A stretch of DNA of 64,000 nucleotides, from NCBI RefSeq assembly GCF_025766255.1, contig NW_026516689.1, positions 405,131 through 469,130 of the forward strand, written 5' to 3'. Numbering within the stretch: the stretch's first letter is position 1; every line of letters begins with the position of its first letter. Made by a program: the position numbers and the translations under genes. The notes beneath the pieces are model-generated. The model worked only from the letters and a program-made list of their open reading frames with translations. It did not search any database and was not told the origin of the DNA. This document shows positions 58,651-64,000 of this stretch, piece after piece. Source of the stretch: Zychaea mexicana. Its lineage: Eukaryota; Mucoromycota; Mucoromycetes; Mucorales; Lichtheimiaceae.

Positions 58651-60693
58651 GTTCGGTTATATAAAAGTAAACTGCCAGAGAGAGAGAGAGAGAGAAACAG
58701 TCGCCATAGAAGACAACGGAATCGGGTTGGTTTTTTAGTAAATCATCGTTTCTCGATACGAAATGGTTGGCAGAACAAAAGAAAACAGAAAGGCAAGGAA
58801 AGGGCAAGGTACTGTTCGACGCGTTTCTCCCAGGGGTATCATTCCCCTTCTCCTTCCTTCCTTCCTTCCTTGTGGGTCGGCATCATCGGGTTATTATTAA
58901 TATTTTTTGTTGTTGTTGGCATCTCAGTAAAAAGTGACATGACATCAATGACAGACAGACCAAAAACAGAACAGACAGAGCAGCAGCAGCAGCAAGTGAT
59001 AAAGTGAGTGACGTCGTGTTGTTCCAGTCCAGAAAAAGGGGCCGTTGGTGAAAGCTGGTGCTAATGTTGCTGGACTTGTTGACTGTTTTTGTTGCTGCTC
59101 CTTTTGCTGTCTTTGTTGTTTTGCTGCCACCGTTGTGGGTACTGTTGTTGTAATTCACCTTCGCCTGTCGATGCGCTTGCGTACGTGCGAGTACCATAAA
59201 AGTGAAAGAGGAAACCTCCTTTCGTAACAAACGAGAGAGTGACCAAGGAAATGCACTTGTGCTTCTTCTTTGTCCAATCGTTAATTTTTGCAGCCCTTGT
59301 ACTTCTTTTTCTTTCTGGCTAGAGCCGGACAACGCAGGGGCTGAACAAGCCCAACCGTAACATAAGCGCTGCGCTGGTCGTATTCTTTCACCTCCCACTT
59401 CTTTTAAACGACAGCTCTGGCTAGATGTTGTTGTAGACGTGTTGGTGATGGTCTTTTGGTGTCAAAACGCTCCGCCAAGAAGCCCACTCCAAAGATGACA
59501 TTGTCAAACTAAAAGATTGCTTGCGTGATCTGTTTCAGGAAGAACGCAATCCTTGAATCATGCTGCCGTCTGTTGGGTCATGCGGAAATATCAAATACTG
59601 GGACCCCATTGATGGATGATGCCGTCAACAAAAAAAGGATTTTAAACGCGATGATGCACGGTTTTTCCCAATGGAGAGAGAAAAGAGAAACAGATGGATC
59701 TGGGAGGTTGGGAGGGAAAGAAACAACGTCCGGTAGTTCGCCCAATGCTTTCGCCGTCGTACGACATTTTACCTTTAGGAGAGAAAAAGAGAGAGGGTTG
59801 TAGGCAAAGAAGAAGAAAAAAGTAGAAAAAGGATGAATGAAGAAGAAAAGAGATCGGTGGATAACAAAAAATCTCGTAGCAATCCGCTTTTTGTTAATTT
59901 TTTAACCCGCCTGGACATACTCGCACTCACACAACACACACGCAAGCAAATTGTGACGTCTGTTAAAAGTCGTAATGTGATTGGTCGAATCAACATTCTG
60001 CGGCGCATCCGCTGCGCTGGCTTTGTCCTATTCGGTTGCCTTTTCTGTAAACTGCGCCGCCCTTTCTACTTCTCCACACGCACACACCTTTAGATGAGCC
60101 TTGATCGTCCCGATCAAGACATGAATCTCTGATTCTTTTGGCCAAATAGTGTATATACTGTGCTTATAAAGAGAACAGCAACCACGCTTTTTAAAAGGTA
60201 TATTGAAAAACGTGTCAATCTGCTGCTACTGTCAATCGCGCGTATAGACATCATAGTATAGCAGCAGTGCGTGCAACCTAACTCTATTTCCATACTATCC
60301 ATTGCGCAACTTGCTTGCCAATCGTAAGCTTGAGATTATAGGTTAGGCGCCTGATAAGTTATAATCGTTGATGACTCACTATAAGAGATAAAAATAAGCG
60401 CCGATGGGTGCTAGTTCTTCTATCAGGTAGAACCAGGTGAAACTTATAAGTAATGTGATGGTTTATATTCGTAACAATGTCGTTAATAACGATCTTGTTG
60501 CCTGTAACAAGCATAATGTGCACAAGTACTGGGGGATCAACTTGTCGATGATTGGCGGCTGTTGCTATACATTTTCGTGTTGAGATAGCTTCTACTATTA
60601 CTGTTTTTTTCTGTTGCAACATCAAAGAGAGAGCAGGGAGTACTGCTTCTTCTTATACGAGGTGGTCTTATCAATTTACTTAAGGAGAGAGAG
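58651..60693. other. intergenic region, SUB2 promoter and spacer
   Basis: About 2 kb. A GAGAGAGAGAG run at 58677-58692 lies in the SUB2 leader, and CAGCAGCAGCAG-type repeats lie near 58982-58993. Long false frames at 58883-59400 on both strands come from CAA/GTT-type repeats. A G/C-richer patch lies at 59320-59370. No gene was accepted. Confidence 0.5.
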
Positions 60694-60954
60694 ATGAAAG
60701 GAACTGCTTTGGTCTTTTTAACCGATTTATTCACCTGTTTACCAGTCTATATTCTATACTTGCTTTTAAAAATGTTGATTAATCCGTCCAACTTTGTGAT
60801 GCGTGATAGGCAACGAGATTCATCCCGTAGTTTCAGTGTATCGCCATTAGCCTCTCGAATGTTGTTGAGCAACTTGTATCATACTAGGCGTCGAGTTCTT
60901 TCGGCTCGTCTGAGCACCAATGGCTGGCTCCGCACAACGAGAAAACCTATATGA
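60694..60954 (+). CDS. possible membrane-anchored 5' exon of the SDR remnant
   Basis: A frame of 86 residues starts with a hydrophobic segment (VFLTDLFTCLPVYILYLLLKML) and continues as a basic, Ser-rich linker ending STNGWLRTTRKP. Membrane-anchored short-chain dehydrogenases often have such an N-terminal helix before their Rossmann core, and the SDR core remnant lies 530 bp downstream on the same strand. No clean splice links the two, so the connection is inferred. It may also be a dead exon. Confidence 0.3.
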   Translation: MKGTALVFLTDLFTCLPVYILYLLLKMLINPSNFVMRDRQRDSSRSFSVSPLASRMLLSNLYHTRRRVLSARLSTNGWLRTTRKPI

Positions 60955-61478
60955 CGAAATGTTTCTGTTGACAAACTGGGTGTGAGGCATGGACCTCTCT
61001 TGACAGCAGCATGTACGACAATATAACACAAAAGAAGCCCCATTTATTGACCATTATAATACGATAAAGCCATGTTTAATATACATTTCTATGTGCAGTT
61101 ATCATGATTATTACGTTTGACAGACAACTTCGACCTTTTACAACTCGAATATACTCCTGTTGCAATGCTGCATGCTGGTTTCCGACATATGATGGGGCCC
61201 TTTGTCATTTTTGTAACACATTCAAAATGGATCAACAAAGCACGCCAGCAGTTACATTTTGGGAAATGCGAGTCAGCAGACCACTTTATATCAAATCCAC
61301 CAGGAACGGAAAAGTGAACACCTCACATATGTCCTTGTTTAGCTAGATGATTACGACTTAGGATTCGCAGTTTGGCAAGTGCCGGGATGGTAAAAATGCT
61401 TATTAAAAGCTACGTAAAAAAACTTTGAAAAGTTATGGCGCCAACAACAACAGACACTACCAGCAGCGGCTAAAATAG

Positions 61479-61835
61479 CAGCAGCAAAGTCGTGCTTCTT
61501 ACTGGAGGCTCCAGCGGACTTGGTCGTGTAGCAGTGAAGCGATTCGTTTCTGAGGGTCATACTGTCATATTCACTGGGAGAAGCGCTGATCGGCTTGACG
61601 AAACTGTAGCATGGATCAACTCTTCCCAGGAAGTACGTGCACGTCTCCATACCCATGTCCTTGACCTCGAGAATCTTGAAAGCATACGAAAGGGTGTAGA
61701 ATTGCTCAAATCCCTTGGCCTTTCGCTTGACGTTTGGATCAACAATGCCGGGCGTACAACAATCAACTTGGAATACGTTCCAGTGACAAGCAAGGTCGAA
61801 AAAACCATCTTTGCAAATGCAATTGGTCCCTGGTA
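61479..61835 (+). pseudogene. short-chain dehydrogenase/reductase remnant
   Basis: An exon starting after the acceptor at 61478 reads KVVLLTGGSSGLGRVAVKRF, the glycine-rich NAD(P) motif, then HTVIFTGRSADRLDETV, HVLDLENLESIRKGV and VWINNAGRTT, the NNAG strand. It ends NAIGPW at a donor (CCCTG/gtaaag). The next part (after an acceptor near 61872) begins YATTFFVSMATNTKI, the expected continuation. The joined phase would make TGA at the splice point, however, and that frame stops soon after. The catalytic Ser and YxxxK region is not recognisable downstream, where GTT/GCT repeats intervene. The gene is therefore read as a decayed or truncated SDR. Confidence 0.6.
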
Positions 61836-62129
61836 AAGCTTTTATACTTCCTACTTCTTCCTGATTACAGATATGCTACTACATTCTTTGTGTCAATGGC
61901 AACTAACACCAAAATTATTCTATGATGAAACAAAGATATCTGTAATGCTTTTGATACCGCTTGTGCATCCAGGAAGCAGAATTCTGTTTCTGTCACCTCG
62001 ACGATACTTGATCCAGAAAGCAAAGCTTTAGGAGCATCCAGCATGGGCATTATGTTGTGCGAGCTCTACTGTCTGAGATGCGGGTGTTATTGTTGCTCGC
62101 TCTTTCTAATCCTGTTCTTGCTCACCAGC

Positions 62130-62151
62130 GTTGCTGCTGCTGCTGCTGCGG

Positions 62152-62182
<31 letters not shown>
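62130..62182. repeat. GCT/GTT trinucleotide repeat
   Basis: Runs of TGC units followed by about eleven GTT units, then GATGATGG. It interrupts what would be the SDR 3' half. Confidence 0.85.
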
Positions 62183-62526
62183 GATGATGGAGATGATGGT
62201 GGTCAAAACACTGATACGTTTCCAAGATTTATGAGTCCGTTGAAGCATCACAAACTGCTGATGACTGCATTCGCAAAGTACTGGTGCTGTAAAATCGTGT
62301 GTACGACAAGCACGATTCAGCCCCGAGGAAAACGTGCTTGTCAAACAGATTGCTGAAATTTGTTTTCCATAGCACAGTGTATGTATCCAAAGTTTTTTCT
62401 CGTGTGTATGTCCGCCTTGGTCAATCCGGCGCTATAAAGTCCATGTTTTCTATATACTCGAAATAGACATTGCGTAGGTCTAGACAATTGCTCAGCAGTT
62501 AAGAATTGTGAACGCGATATGGTGAG

Positions 62527-62859
62527 TGTAACATCAAACAAAGCAAAAGAGACAGAATAAGTCAACGAGACCCGATGGGATCTAAAACCGGGTTATCATG
62601 ATAACAAAAGTACTCACCAGCATGTGCATTGAACATATTCTTTGAGCTCATCCGAGTAAACGTCTCAGATAGTAGCTAATGTGAATTACATGATCTATAT
62701 TATGACAGCTTCTTCCTGAGCATAGCTAATCCGTGTAGCATCAAGATCTGTCTGGATGAGGAGATGTCCGCACATGTGAGGTTATAAGGGAAATCACAGC
62801 AATCTTTAATGACGGCTCAAAGGATATGATATGTGTTATTTATCATGTTCGACACAACA
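62527..62859 (-). mobile_element. degraded solo LTR, same family as 22679-23376
   Basis: Read in reverse, this segment matches the LTR near 23 kb in order: start TGTTGTGTC, the GACATCTCC/TGTGCGGACA block, the AGGAAGAAG block, CACATTAGCTACTATCTGAG, GTTCAATGCACA, then GTCTCGTTGACTTATTCTG and an end near TGATGTTACA. It is about 80 bp shorter, and the region holding the TATA-like motif is lost or rearranged. The 5-bp flanks (GTGAG and CTCCA) do not match, so the insertion is old or rearranged. Confidence 0.75.
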
Positions 62860-64000
62860 CTCCAAATGCAAACTACCCTCCCATCTGCCTTCCGTAAAGC
62901 CTTTTCGTAGTGATCACACCATGGAAGTGGTCGTCTGTTTTATTTTCCATTGATGTACATGATTTTTATGGCTCATAATATTGCTGCGTGATGAAATTAT
63001 CTATATGTTGTATATAGTGTACGCTTCACCCAACGACATCTACTTCCTTAATCCTAATCCATGTAGGAGAAGAAGACATGTCGTATTTGGCAAAGAATTC
63101 TTACGACTCCTTCAGAGAGACGATGTCGTGTGCTGGCGGCAGGATATCGTGTTCGCGTGGCTAGTATAAGTATACACTTTCATTGAGACGATTTAGAAAA
63201 TTAACTTAAAGACATCATTATGATACGAGGATGACTCTTGTTCTTTTATTTTGTATGGATATATCATCATCCGTCAATATAAAGTTGGTACAAGCATTAT
63301 TTGCAGACAAGCCAAAGGACTATCAAAGAAAGAAGTTAGAGAAAGCCATACTTGGAGTATACAGTAAAAGCAAACAACAATGGAATCAATCACTCACCAC
63401 GTATTTCCAGAACAGATCGTCGCGGCCCCTACCCTACCCTCCCATTGCTGGGAGAACCTCCACTTTCGTCTGGGCTCCAGAACCTATCATAGATGCAATT
63501 ATCCCCTCGCTCGCTCTTCAGACGTTTTCTTGTGTATATTTTGCCACTAACCGTTCTCTGTGACGCCTCCTCTTATCCGTGTACGTGACCTCACCATACT
63601 GCCCAATCCCGTATGGCTGCCTGCTACGGCGGCATGACCCTGACAGTCATCGCGTTTAGTTGTGGCCGCGCTCCACTGCATAGTCTCTACGTGTTGCCGA
63701 CCCGTGCCCCGAACCTAACGTCTATGCGCGGCCGGTGGTCAGTTTATACGAGTCATTTCCAGGACTCAGCAAGCGTCACAGGGAGTACAGGATCAAGAGG
63801 TGGGCGCAGGTCACGATTTACTGGAGAGGTGCATGCGCAATCGAACTTACCATGCTTTCGCTCTTCCACTCGCAAGGTAAACCAAAATTTCTTTCAGGCC
63901 TTCCGACAAAAGAGAAAAAGGTTAGGCATCGCCCAATCCGCGAACCAATCCTGATAAATCTTAACAACTACAGCAACGAAAGCACGTAGAAAATTAAGTT
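62860..64000. other. right-edge stretch, no identified gene
   Basis: About 1.1 kb. Frames at 63231-63563 and 63613-63989 on the plus strand are open, and the region from 63400 to 63900 is richer in GC than its surroundings, which can mark coding sequence. No family motif was recognised and two frames overlap there. The sequence continues beyond the window. Confidence 0.4.

Noticed and set aside
63231..63989. Open frames of 110 and 113 codons at the right edge
   Set aside because: Locally GC-richer and possibly coding, but two phases overlap, no motif is recognised and the window ends there.

Overview
The window is a piece of fungal nuclear chromosome, most likely from Mucoromycota (a Mucorales-type mould). 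The evidence is many short GT-AG introns (about 50-150 bp), moderate GC with AT-rich spacers, a KEI1 gene (fungus-specific subunit of inositol phosphorylceramide synthase), a full cytoplasmic dynein heavy chain, and a decayed Crypton with Ndc10-type recombinase and GCR1_C-type domains. The genus is inferred only loosely. All exon structures were spliced by hand from open frame, splice motifs and family resemblance.

Left half (1-27 kb): a gene-poor, repeat-rich region. It holds KEI1 (749-1698, -), an Mdm1-like PXA-PX-nexin_C membrane tether (3648-6715, +), a secreted GPI-type YcnI/DUF1775-like protein (9529-10300, +) and a flavin amine oxidase of the sarcosine/pipecolate/saccharopine oxidase group (13887-15657, +). 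A tRNA-Asn(GTT) (18650-18723, -) marks the start of a mobile-element cluster: an AT-rich element with imperfect inverted ends and a hairpin cluster (18930-19533), a broken Crypton (about 20000-22420, -) and a tandem LTR unit flanked by a 5-bp target duplication (22679-23376). After that comes a small ISG12/IFI6-27-like hydrophobic protein gene (26224-26439, -) with a remnant of a second copy 450 bp away. A broken, protein-like minus-strand frame sits at 11.2-12.1 kb.

Right half (27-59 kb): a dense housekeeping block. It holds pyruvate kinase (27272-29472, -), the dynein heavy chain (29756-44810, -; 13 exons, about 4700 aa), a STYX-type dual-specificity phosphatase relative that keeps its cysteine (46164-47256, +), an 11-exon Dal5/Tna1-type MFS permease (47658-50434, -), cytochrome b5 (53658-54444, +) with a 10-nt exon, a DMT/SLC35-like transporter (54644-56651, +) and the DECD-box RNA helicase SUB2/UAP56 (57113-58650, -). 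The genes are independently transcribed in mixed orientations, as usual in fungi. They share no single pathway.

Right end (59-64 kb): the sequence becomes gene-poor again, with a short-chain dehydrogenase remnant (61479-61835) and a degraded copy of the same LTR family in reverse orientation (62527-62859). No bacterial-type operon or CRISPR array is present. The most unusual items are the hairpin-rich element beside the tRNA gene, the ISG12-like pair, the cysteine-bearing STYX relative, the micro-exons, and the unidentified broken frame near 11 kb.
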